Source of the DNA: Pedobacter cryoconitis | Lineage (GTDB): Bacteria; Bacteroidota; Bacteroidia; Sphingobacteriales; Sphingobacteriaceae | Assembly (NCBI RefSeq): GCF_014207135.1 | Contig: NZ_JACHCC010000006.1 | Coordinates: 103,124-167,123, forward strand | Direction: 5' to 3' | Length of the DNA stretch: 64,000 nt | Shown: positions 53,157-61,264 of the stretch, piece by piece | How the letters are laid out: every line of letters starts with the position of its first letter | Numbering within the stretch: the stretch's first letter is position 1 | The notes under the pieces: generated by a model | The model's database searches: none | Seen by the model: the letters and a program-made list of their open reading frames with translations, nothing else | What the model was told of the DNA's origin: nothing | Program-made: the position numbers and the translations under genes

Positions 53157-53774
53157 TTATAGCGTATGAAACTCGTAACCTTGAGCGGTTAAAAATTTTA
53201 AGGCAGCCGGTAAGACGAATTTTAGTCTGTCAAAAGCTTTGAGACTATCATGAAATACTATAACTGAACCATTTCTGGTATTTCTGATCACGTTTTCATA
53301 GCATTTTTCGGGAGAAAGCTGAAGATCGAAATCCCCGCTCAGGACATCCCACATGATAATGTTAAGTTCTGGGTTAATTTTCTTCAGTTTTTTAATCTGA
53401 GATTTCTTTATTCTTCCGTAAGGGGGGCGAAAAAGATTCGTATTGGTCAGTTCCTGGCAAGTTTGAAAATTTTGAATATAAGTGTTATCATCAGTTTTCC
53501 AGCCTTTTAAGTGGTTGTAGGTGTGATTTCCGATGGCGTGTCCATCGTTTTTAACTTGTTCAAAAATTTCAGCATGTTTGTTTATATTGTCGCCGATACA
53601 GAAGAAAGTAGCCTTGCAGCCAAAGGTTTTTAAAGTATTTAAAACAAACTCTGTAACAACAGGTATAGGTCCGTCGTCAAAGGTTAAATAAATAGCTTTG
53701 GCAGACCGGCTTTTGTTCCAGATTAAAGATGGGTAATACCATTTTAATAAAAGGGGGGATTTAACCAGATACAT
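53157..53774 (-). CDS. Polysaccharide deacetylase family protein (NodB domain)
   Basis: A 205-residue protein that would remove acetyl groups from amino sugars of an envelope or peptidoglycan polymer. AIYLTFDDGPIPVVTEFVL has the catalytic and metal Asp pair (TFDDGP), HAIGNHTYNH supplies the metal His pair, and LFRPPYGR is the next family motif. The N-terminus MYLVKSPLLLKWYYPSLIWN is not a classical signal peptide. The frame begins at TTG 53780, but ATG 53774 is preferred. It precedes the aconitase gene on the strand but a 311-bp gap lies between them. Confidence 0.88.
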   Translation of the reverse strand: MYLVKSPLLLKWYYPSLIWNKSRSAKAIYLTFDDGPIPVVTEFVLNTLKTFGCKATFFCIGDNINKHAEIFEQVKNDGHAIGNHTYNHLKGWKTDDNTYIQNFQTCQELTNTNLFRPPYGRIKKSQIKKLKKINPELNIIMWDVLSGDFDLQLSPEKCYENVIRNTRNGSVIVFHDSLKAFDRLKFVLPAALKFLTAQGYEFHTL

Positions 53775-53849
53775 GTCCAAATGTAAGAAATAACAAATGG
53801 TTGTGTTGAAAATTGATGAGTTGTTTATCTTAAATGTATATTAAATTGT

Positions 53850-55229
53850 ATGAAAATTTTTACTAGCAATAGCCTGATGTCAAAATTAACCTTCGCCATA
53901 ACTTTTAGTTTGGTCACGGTAGGTTTATCTGGAAACCTGAAGGCTCAGGAATCATTAACCATTCAGGATGCAATTGACCGGATGCTGCAGAATAACTTGA
54001 ATATCAAGCAGTCATCGCTTAATGTATCTACTGCAGCAGTTAACCTGGAGCAATCAAAGGCAGCCCTTTATCCAAGTCTGAATGGTACCATCGATAACAG
54101 TTTAAACTATGGTCGCAGTTTGAACGCGGCGACGAATACACTGGTAACTCAGAATTTCTATTCCGGAGACGGTAGTTTAAATGCTCAGGTGGATGTATTT
54201 GTCGGGTTTTCTAAAATCAACCAGATCCGCCAGAACAAAATTTTACTGGAAGCTGGAAACAGTAACCTGGATAAGATGAAAAATGACCTGATTTTACAGG
54301 TTGTGACTGCTTACTTTCAGGTTGTATTTAACACAGATCTGCTGAAAGCTTCAAAGGAACAGTTATTGGTGGCTCAGGAAACCCAGAGACGCGAGCAGAC
54401 ATTATTAGAAGCAGGAAATAAAACACTGGCAGATATTTCACAGGCAAAGGCACAGACAGCTACCGCTGAACTTAATGTGACAAATGCACAGAATCAGCTG
54501 ACTATTTCTTATCTGACACTTTCTCAGTTAATGGAGATGCGTGCAGATGATAATAGTTATGTCGTGGTTAAGCCAACCATTCAGGATATTGCGCAGGCAC
54601 AAAAAAATTATGATGCTAACGATGTGTATAATACTTCTTTATCGTTCTTCCCGGATATTAAACTGGCGCAACTGAACAGACAGGCTGCTGAAAAAGCTGT
54701 ATTAGTAGCTAAAGGAGCTTATTATCCTAAAGTTACTTTTGGTGGAGGATTAGGGTCGAGATACTCTTACCTGATGGCTACAAAGGGCGTTTCGTTTCCA
54801 AATATGCACTTCAGTGACCAGATAAGTAATAACTTTTATCAGAATGTCGGATTTACTGTTCAGATCCCGATTTTTAACGGTCTTCAGGTTCGGTCAAATG
54901 TAAAAAGAGCAAAAATATCTTATGAAACCAGTAAGGTGAGCGAGCAGCTGGCTAAGAACAACTTAAATAAGGTTATAGCTCAGGCAGTGGCAGATCTGAG
55001 AGCTGCGGACAGCAGGTATAAATCTAATGAGAATACTTTTAATGCACAAAAAGATGCTTTCAATGTGATTGAGCAACGTTACAATGTAGGTTTGGTTAAC
55101 TCACTGGATTATAATACTTCCAGGACAAACAGAAATAAAGCTGAAGTTGATTATATCCAGTCAAAATATGATTTACTATTCAAATCCAAAGTCATTGATT
55201 ATTATTTAGGCAAGCAAATTACCTTTTAA
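53850..55229 (+). CDS. TolC family outer-membrane efflux protein
   Basis: A 459-residue outer-membrane channel with a signal region (MSKLTFAITFSLVTVGLSGN starting at residue 10). The two repeated coiled-coil halves are visible: LTIQDAIDRMLQNNLNIKQS and ALYPSLNGTIDNSLNYGRS-type strands, then SFFPDIKLAQLNRQAAEKAV and a second barrel segment. It forms a trimeric tunnel for drug efflux or secretion. It is 33 bp upstream of the adaptor gene, as in MacA/MacB-TolC or HlyD systems, but the pump gene is missing here. Confidence 0.92.
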   Translation: MKIFTSNSLMSKLTFAITFSLVTVGLSGNLKAQESLTIQDAIDRMLQNNLNIKQSSLNVSTAAVNLEQSKAALYPSLNGTIDNSLNYGRSLNAATNTLVTQNFYSGDGSLNAQVDVFVGFSKINQIRQNKILLEAGNSNLDKMKNDLILQVVTAYFQVVFNTDLLKASKEQLLVAQETQRREQTLLEAGNKTLADISQAKAQTATAELNVTNAQNQLTISYLTLSQLMEMRADDNSYVVVKPTIQDIAQAQKNYDANDVYNTSLSFFPDIKLAQLNRQAAEKAVLVAKGAYYPKVTFGGGLGSRYSYLMATKGVSFPNMHFSDQISNNFYQNVGFTVQIPIFNGLQVRSNVKRAKISYETSKVSEQLAKNNLNKVIAQAVADLRAADSRYKSNENTFNAQKDAFNVIEQRYNVGLVNSLDYNTSRTNRNKAEVDYIQSKYDLLFKSKVIDYYLGKQITF

Positions 55230-55262
55230 GCACGTATCCCCAAACAAATAAAAAAGAAAGAA

Positions 55263-56636
55263 ATGAAACTAAAACACATACTCATCACTGTAGGAGCGCT
55301 GGTCGTCTTATTGGTAATTGGTGCAATGACAGGGCTGATTGGCGGCGAGAAAGCCGAGAAGGTCACTATAGAAAAGGTGATCACCAGGAATATCGTGGAA
55401 ACGGTTACTGCCAGTGGTAAAATTAAACCAGAAACGGAAGTTAAGCTGAGTTCTGAGGTGTCAGGAGAGGTGGTTGAATTAAATGTTAAAGAAGGTGATA
55501 TCGTAAAAAAAGGTCAGCTTTTATTTAAAGTGAGACCAGATGTATTAAAGTCGGGATATGACCGGGCAAGTGCTTCTTATAGTTCTCAGAAAGCATCTGT
55601 TGGAAATGCCGAGGAGCAGTTAAAACAGCAACAGGCAAATTTTATAAATCAGGAAGCTATTTATAAACGTAATGTGGAACTGTTCAAAAAGAAAGTGATT
55701 TCTGTGTCAGAGTATGATGCCGCGAAAGCAGCTTATGTAACAGGTAAAACCAATCTTGATGGTGCAAAACAATCATTGATTGCCGCGAAATTTAATCTTG
55801 CCCAGATGGGGGCCAGTGTACAGGAAGCAAGCGCAAACCTGGCTAAGGCTACTGTTTTTTCACCAGTTGACGGGGTAATCTCTAAATTGTCAGTAGAACT
55901 GGGAGACAGGATTCTGGGAACTGCCCAGTTTGCAGGTACAGAAATCATGAGGATCTCTAACCTGAACTCTATGGAGGTTAACGTTGATGTGAATGAAAAT
56001 GATATCAACCGTGTCAATGTGGGTGACAAGGCCCTGATCCAGGTAGATGCTTTTGAGGATAAGAAATTTTCGGGTGTGGTGACAGAGATCGCCAGCTCAT
56101 CGAAAGATGTAGGTGTAGCGACAACTACAGTTGACCAGGTGACTAACTTTGTGGTTAAAGTTCGTATATCTGCAGATTCATACAGTGGTGTTAAAGGCGG
56201 AGCAAAAGATCTTCCTTCTCCATTCAGACCTGGACTTTCTGCAACTGTTGATATTCAAAGTTCTACAGTAAAAAGTTTATCGGTGCCAATTATGGCGGTA
56301 TTCGTAAAAGGTGCTGCTAAAGATGCTGCTAAAGATGATAAATCATCGGATGACAATGGTGACGGCGGAGATGCAGGTAAGGATAAACAGAAGAGCAAAC
56401 TGACTGATAAAGCAGTTAAGCAATATGTTTATACTTATGCCGATGGTAAAGTAAAAAAAGTAGAGGTTACTACAGGTATCCAGGATGATAAATATATCCA
56501 GATTAAAGGTGGTCTGAAAGAAGGAACTGAAATCGTAAGTGGTCCTTACTCTACTGTTCAGAACAAATTAAAGGATGGAATGAAAGTAGAGCAAGAAGTT
56601 AAGGATCAGCCTGCTGCGAAATCAGGTAAAAAGTAA
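55263..56636 (+). CDS. HlyD/MacA-type periplasmic adaptor protein
   Basis: A 457-residue membrane-fusion protein. The N-terminal helix (ILITVGALVVLLVIGAMTGL) anchors it in the inner membrane. The lipoyl-like hairpin (VKLSSEVSGEVVELNVKEGD), a long coiled coil and the beta-barrel region VNVGDKALIQVDAFEDKKFS follow. An unusual charged insert at about 350-385 (KDAAKDDKSSDDNGDGGDAG) interrupts the C-terminal domain. It would join an inner-membrane pump to TolC. No ABC or RND pump follows; the next gene is gpsA behind a terminator, so the pump must be elsewhere. Confidence 0.9.
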   Translation: MKLKHILITVGALVVLLVIGAMTGLIGGEKAEKVTIEKVITRNIVETVTASGKIKPETEVKLSSEVSGEVVELNVKEGDIVKKGQLLFKVRPDVLKSGYDRASASYSSQKASVGNAEEQLKQQQANFINQEAIYKRNVELFKKKVISVSEYDAAKAAYVTGKTNLDGAKQSLIAAKFNLAQMGASVQEASANLAKATVFSPVDGVISKLSVELGDRILGTAQFAGTEIMRISNLNSMEVNVDVNENDINRVNVGDKALIQVDAFEDKKFSGVVTEIASSSKDVGVATTTVDQVTNFVVKVRISADSYSGVKGGAKDLPSPFRPGLSATVDIQSSTVKSLSVPIMAVFVKGAAKDAAKDDKSSDDNGDGGDAGKDKQKSKLTDKAVKQYVYTYADGKVKKVEVTTGIQDDKYIQIKGGLKEGTEIVSGPYSTVQNKLKDGMKVEQEVKDQPAAKSGKK

Positions 56637-56668
56637 AAAGAGCTGTTTGCAATAAAATAAGTAATTTG

Positions 56669-56700
56669 TCCCGGTTTAAAACATTAAGCCGGGATTTTTT
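56669..56700 (+). terminator. Terminator after the adaptor gene
   Basis: TCCCGGTTT (56669-56677) and AAGCCGGGA (56686-56694) form a stem with one G-U pair and an 8-nt loop, followed by six T. It separates the efflux genes from gpsA. Confidence 0.85.
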
Positions 56701-56708
56701 ATTTATAT

Positions 56709-57710
56709 ATGATGATACCAAAAGTTGCGATGATTGGTGGCGGTAGTTGGGCAACTGCTGTCATAAAAATGCTTTCAGATAATCTCAGCCAGAAAGAGAT
56801 TTTTTGGTGGCTGCGTGATACTACTTCAATTGAACACCTTAAAAAATACAAGCATAATCCTAAATACCTGAGTTCGGTGGAGCTGAGAATTCCTGAGGCT
56901 CATATTTCGAATGATATTACAGAAATTATCAGGCAGGCAGATTATGTTATCCTCAATGTTCCAGCTGCTTTTTTAAAGGAAACCCTGCGTGGGGTTACGC
57001 CCGAAATGCTGGCAGGTAAAAAGATTGTTTCTGCAATCAAGGGGATAGTGCCTGATGAAAACAAGATTATCGGTGAATTCATACATGAAAAGTTTGGAGT
57101 TCCGCTCGAAGATATCCTGGTTATCAGTGGTCCCTGTCATGCTGAAGAAGTGGCCCTTGAAAAATTATCTTACCTGACCATAGCTTCGATCAATCTGGAA
57201 ACGGCTGGTAATTTCTCGAAACTATTGAATACAAGATACATCAAAACGAATATTTCGGATGATATCTTTGGAACTGAATATGCTGCGGTACTGAAAAATA
57301 TCTATGCTGTGGCCAGTGGTATCTGTCATGGTATAGGTTATGGCGATAATTTCCAGGCCGTACTGATTTCAAATGCTATACGGGAGATTAACCGGTTTGT
57401 TGAGGCTGTACATCCTATAGACCGTGATATTAAAGAATCAGCTTATCTGGGTGATTTGTTGGTGACTGCCTATTCCCAGTTTAGCCGGAACCGGACTTTT
57501 GGTAATATGATTGGTAAAGGGTATACGGTTAAATCTGCGCAGTTGGAGATGAATATGATCGCCGAGGGATATTATGCTGCAAATTGTATGCATGTGGTCA
57601 ATAAGCAATATAAAGTGGATATGCCGATCTGCCGTGCAGTGTACGCTATACTTTATGAGCGTCATTCTCCACAGATCGAAATGGCACTCCTTACCGAAAA
57701 GTTAAATTAA
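56709..57710 (+). CDS. gpsA: NAD(P)H-dependent glycerol-3-phosphate dehydrogenase
   Basis: A 333-residue cytosolic enzyme that makes sn-glycerol 3-phosphate, the backbone for phospholipids. The dinucleotide site is MIGGGSWATAVIKMLSDN (7-24); AIKGIVPDENKII, ISGPCHAEEVALEKLSYLTI, the catalytic Lys in VLKNIYAVASGICHGIGYGD and the NAIREINRFVEAV helix are conserved. Two start codons are adjacent; the first, 56709, is used. It stands alone. Confidence 0.93.
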   Translation: MMIPKVAMIGGGSWATAVIKMLSDNLSQKEIFWWLRDTTSIEHLKKYKHNPKYLSSVELRIPEAHISNDITEIIRQADYVILNVPAAFLKETLRGVTPEMLAGKKIVSAIKGIVPDENKIIGEFIHEKFGVPLEDILVISGPCHAEEVALEKLSYLTIASINLETAGNFSKLLNTRYIKTNISDDIFGTEYAAVLKNIYAVASGICHGIGYGDNFQAVLISNAIREINRFVEAVHPIDRDIKESAYLGDLLVTAYSQFSRNRTFGNMIGKGYTVKSAQLEMNMIAEGYYAANCMHVVNKQYKVDMPICRAVYAILYERHSPQIEMALLTEKLN

Positions 57711-57748
57711 TTATACAAATTTAATCGGGCTTAAAACAATATAAATAT

Positions 57749-57839
57749 CAGATTGTTATTCAGGTGTTAACGCTTTAGCAATTCAGCTTAAATGAAGAGA
57801 GATGAGTTGTTATTCATTTATAACCTAAAAAACAATCTG
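57749..57839 (+). other. Inverted repeat flanking the leader of the small secreted protein gene
   Basis: CAGATTGTT (57749-57757) and AACAATCTG (57831-57839) are exact reverse complements; the 3' arm ends 4 bp before ATG 57844. If both arms are transcribed, pairing would cover the ribosome-binding region. Confidence 0.4.
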
Positions 57840-57843
57840 TAAC

Positions 57844-58161
57844 ATGAACAAGAAATATCTAGCGGGGTTACTAACCCTGGCATTAGCGGGTACAATCTCT
57901 CTGTCTACGCAAGCACAGGAAAAAAAGAAAACAATCGGTGAAAAGATTGGAAGTACGGCTTCGGCGGTAGGTAATAAAACAGCCGAGGTTGCGGTAAAAG
58001 GAGTTTCAAAAGTAGGTGATAAAACTTATGCGAATAAAATAGCTCCGGATGGTTCTGATGTTTACATCAATAGTAAAAACCGTAAGTACTATATCAACAA
58101 AAAAGGAGCTAAGGTTTATCTTAAAGCTTCTCAGATCAGAAATAAACCAGTAAAGAAATAG
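57844..58161 (+). CDS. Small secreted basic protein with PBCV-adaptor-like domain
   Basis: A 105-residue protein with a clear signal peptide (KKYLAGLLTLALAGTISLST, cleaved around AQA). A Lys/Gly/Val-rich middle (TASAVGNKTAEVAVKGVSKV) leads to the C-terminal GSDVYINSKNRKYYINKKGA, which resembles the PBCV-specific basic adaptor domain found in some bacterial secreted proteins. The mature protein is very basic and lacks Cys. The function is unknown; export to periplasm or surface is expected. It stands alone and ends at a perfect terminator. Confidence 0.75.
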   Translation: MNKKYLAGLLTLALAGTISLSTQAQEKKKTIGEKIGSTASAVGNKTAEVAVKGVSKVGDKTYANKIAPDGSDVYINSKNRKYYINKKGAKVYLKASQIRNKPVKK

Positions 58162-58191
58162 TCAGCGCGTAGCTAAACAATAGTATTATTC

Positions 58192-58223
58192 AATCCGGAT
58201 CAGCTGATCCGGATTTTTTTTGC
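58192..58223. terminator. Terminator, 24-bp perfect palindrome
   Basis: 58192-58215 is a perfect palindrome (12+12) followed by eight or more T. It ends the small secreted protein transcript. Confidence 0.88.
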
Positions 58224-58307
58224 TCGTGATTTCGTAAACTAATTGTTAAATTGAATAATCTTGCTGTTAAAGTATACTAAATCGGTAGTTTTTTATCCGA
58301 ATAAAGA

Positions 58308-58315
58308 TATCTTTG
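58308..58315 (+). promoter_or_regulatory. Candidate -7 box for the TonB-dependent receptor
   Basis: TATCTTTG fits TAnnTTTG. A start near 58322 gives a leader of about 36 nt to ATG 58358. The upstream TTG-type element is not obvious. Confidence 0.5.
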
Positions 58316-58357
58316 AAAGATCTGATACTATTATCATTAAAACCTAAACCAACGCAT

Positions 58358-61138
58358 ATGAAATTTAAACTCTACCCGATAATTCTTGTTTTTACAACTC
58401 TTGCCTTAACTACGCAGGCACAGACTATACGTGGCACAGTCAGCGATACTTCGCAGACAATTATTGGTGCAACTGTTGCTGTGATTGGTAATGCACAGAA
58501 AGCCGGTACAAATTCTACCGGTAAATATCAGCTCAAACTGGCAAAGGCCGGTACTTATACCATAGTGGTTTCCTATATCGGTTATCAAACCCAGCAGAAG
58601 AAAATTACTATAGCTGAAAATGAGACTAAAGATCTCGATTTCTTTTTATTGCCCAATAGCAATGATCTGGAAAATATAGTTGTGATTGGCTCGAGAAGTG
58701 CCCCGAGATCTAATCTGGATACCCCGGTTCCGGTCGATGTAGTGGATATTAAGAAAATCACACAGAACATTCCGCAGGTATCATTAAACCAGATCCTGAA
58801 TTTTGTCGCTCCTTCCTTTACTTCCAATGTGATGAGTTTAACCGATGGTACAGATCATATCGATCCGGCTTCTTTAAGAGGGTTGGGACCTGATCAGGTA
58901 TTAGTGTTGATTAATGGAAAAAGAAGACATACAACAGCACTGGTTAATATCAACGGTAGTCTGGGAAAAGGGTCTGTAGGAACAGACATGAATGCCATTC
59001 CTACTTCAGCCATTAAAAGAGTAGAGATCCTGAGAGATGGTGCGGCGGCACAATACGGTTCGGATGCTATCGCCGGGGTGATCAATATTATATTGAATGA
59101 CGATGTCAACAAGCTGACGGCGAATATTTCGGATGGGGGATATACCGGTAAACACTCTGACGGACTGGACGGGCAGACAGTTCAGGCCAATGTGAATTAT
59201 GGTGTGAAACTGAGTGATAAAGGTGGTTTCCTAAATCTTGCCGGTTCATTTGATTACAGAGATTTTGCTTCCCGTACTACCCCCTACCGCGGTGCCATTT
59301 ATTCCGATTATAATAATCCTTCACTTTACCCCAATCCAACAGGGGTGGATATTACAGATGCCGAACTAGCGAGAAGAGGACAGACAAGATCTGATTTTGT
59401 GCCTAATATCGGTCAGTCCAGAAACAGAGGAGGTGCTTTGTTTTTTAACTCCGTAATCCCTGTTGCACAGGATGCAGAGATTTATGCTTTTGGTGGGGTG
59501 AACTATCGCAACGGGACTTCTACTGCTTTTTATCGTACTCCCCGTCAGCTCAATCAGAATAATGCAGTGATCTATCCGAATGGTTTCCTGCCCGAAATTG
59601 TTACTGCCAGTCTGGATCAGTCAATTGCTACCGGAATCAGAGGTAAACTGGGCGAATGGAAAGCAGATTTTAGTAATACCTATGGCCGGAATGTGATTGA
59701 TTTTAAAACAGAGCATTCACTGAATGCCTCCATGCTGACTGCTTCGCCGACTTCATTTGAGTCTGGGGGATACGAGTTTGCACAGAATACAACCAACCTT
59801 GATTTCTCCCGTTATTTTGAAAACCCATTACAAGGGATCAATGTTGCGTTTGGTTTTGAAAACAGATATGAAAATTATAAGATCAAACCGGGAGAAGAAG
59901 CTTCCTGGAGAAACTATGGAAATGCGCTTCAGGTAGGTGTAGATGGCACTGGTAAGCCTATTTTAGTTCCGGATCCGAATGGTAATATTTCTACCCGTTT
60001 CGCAGCTAATGGTGTGGCTTATGCAGGAGGGGCACAAGGATTTCCGGGGATCAGTCCTGCTAACCTGACCAATGAATCCCGTAATTCGGTTGCGGCCTAT
60101 GGCGATGTGGAGCTGAATTTTACCAAAAAGTTTCTGTTGGATGCGGCAGCCCGGTTTGAGAATTATTCAGATTTCGGTTCTACGCTGAATGGTAAACTGG
60201 CAGCCAGGTACAAATTTTCTGACAAATTCCTGTTGCGTGCTGCGGCAAGTACAGGGTTCAGAGCGCCTTCTCTTCACCAGCAATTTTTTAGCTCTACTTC
60301 CTCGGTTTATGTAGACGGGAATATTGTAGAGTCAGGTACCTTTGCCAATGACAGCCGTATTGCGCAATTATTGGGTATCCCAAAACTGAAACAAGAGACT
60401 TCGAAAAGTTTAAGTGCAGGTTTTACCTCTAATCTGGGTAAACTGAAGATCACAGTTGACGGTTATTTCATCAGAATTAACGACAGAGTAATCTACACGG
60501 GACAATTTACCGGGAATAATTCTCCGACTGCTTCGCCGCAGGACCAGGAGATTTATAACCTGCTGCGTTTAGCCAATGCAACTACTGCAAGGTTCTTTGC
60601 AAATGCAGTCAATACAGAAACTAAAGGGCTGGACATCGTTTTATCTTACAATACACGCCTGGGAACAGGTAACCTGAGAACAGACTGGGCGACTACTTTC
60701 TCTAAAACATCTATTGTCGGGCCGATTCATGCTTCTGCATTATTAGCAGGAAAAGAAAGTACTTACCTGGATAATGCCAGTCGTATCCTGATCGAAAAAG
60801 TAACGCCACGAGTTAAATCCAATATTACTTTTGACTACAGTATTGGTAAATGGAATGCTTTCCTGCGTAATGTATACTTTGGGCAGGTCTCGCAGCCGAC
60901 TAACGTAGCAGCCAATGAGCAGGTACTGGCAGGCAGGGTGATCACTGATATCGGTGCAGGTTATAACCTGACTAAAAACCTTAAACTGACTATAGGCGCA
61001 AATAACTTATTTGATGTGTATCCACAGGAATTATTATTGGGTTCGCAGGGTACTTCAGGGATATTATATCCTAATCAGGCACCGCAATTTGGGTTCCTGG
61101 GCAGATATGTGTTCACAAGATTATCACTAACCCTTTAA
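58358..61138 (+). CDS. TonB-dependent receptor
   Basis: A 926-residue outer-membrane receptor. The signal peptide KFKLYPIILVFTTLALTTQA is followed by a CarboxypepD_reg-like domain (TIRGTVSDTSQTIIGATVAV, about 24-105), the plug with VDVVDIKKITQNIPQVSLNQ and RVEILRDGAAAQYGSDAIAG, and a long beta-barrel. The barrel ends FGFLGRYVFTRLSLTL. No SusD-type partner gene follows, so it is probably not a classical Sus glycan system; iron-siderophore, vitamin or small-peptide uptake are options. The frame opens at TTG 58313, but that codon lies in the -7 box, so ATG 58358 is used. Confidence 0.9.
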   Translation: MKFKLYPIILVFTTLALTTQAQTIRGTVSDTSQTIIGATVAVIGNAQKAGTNSTGKYQLKLAKAGTYTIVVSYIGYQTQQKKITIAENETKDLDFFLLPNSNDLENIVVIGSRSAPRSNLDTPVPVDVVDIKKITQNIPQVSLNQILNFVAPSFTSNVMSLTDGTDHIDPASLRGLGPDQVLVLINGKRRHTTALVNINGSLGKGSVGTDMNAIPTSAIKRVEILRDGAAAQYGSDAIAGVINIILNDDVNKLTANISDGGYTGKHSDGLDGQTVQANVNYGVKLSDKGGFLNLAGSFDYRDFASRTTPYRGAIYSDYNNPSLYPNPTGVDITDAELARRGQTRSDFVPNIGQSRNRGGALFFNSVIPVAQDAEIYAFGGVNYRNGTSTAFYRTPRQLNQNNAVIYPNGFLPEIVTASLDQSIATGIRGKLGEWKADFSNTYGRNVIDFKTEHSLNASMLTASPTSFESGGYEFAQNTTNLDFSRYFENPLQGINVAFGFENRYENYKIKPGEEASWRNYGNALQVGVDGTGKPILVPDPNGNISTRFAANGVAYAGGAQGFPGISPANLTNESRNSVAAYGDVELNFTKKFLLDAAARFENYSDFGSTLNGKLAARYKFSDKFLLRAAASTGFRAPSLHQQFFSSTSSVYVDGNIVESGTFANDSRIAQLLGIPKLKQETSKSLSAGFTSNLGKLKITVDGYFIRINDRVIYTGQFTGNNSPTASPQDQEIYNLLRLANATTARFFANAVNTETKGLDIVLSYNTRLGTGNLRTDWATTFSKTSIVGPIHASALLAGKESTYLDNASRILIEKVTPRVKSNITFDYSIGKWNAFLRNVYFGQVSQPTNVAANEQVLAGRVITDIGAGYNLTKNLKLTIGANNLFDVYPQELLLGSQGTSGILYPNQAPQFGFLGRYVFTRLSLTL

Positions 61139-61207
61139 ACACCTGTCAGAACTTCGTCAGTTAAAAACAAGTTTCAATACCGATATAATTCTTTAAATTT
61201 AATGCGT

Positions 61208-61250
61208 TTTCCTGCCGCTGAGTACATCCTCCGGCAGGAAATTTTTTTTA
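61208..61250 (+). terminator. Terminator after the TonB receptor gene
   Basis: TTTCCTGCCG (61208-61217) and CGGCAGGAAA (61232-61241) form a 10-bp stem, followed by eight T. It covers the upstream in-frame ATG 61202 of the ggt frame, so that ATG is not a likely start. Confidence 0.85.
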
Positions 61251-61264
61251 TAATTTTTTATACC

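Noticed and set aside
61202..61264. Upstream ATG of the gamma-glutamyltransferase frame
   Set aside because: It lies at the base of the terminator of the preceding gene and would add a second hydrophobic segment before the signal peptide.
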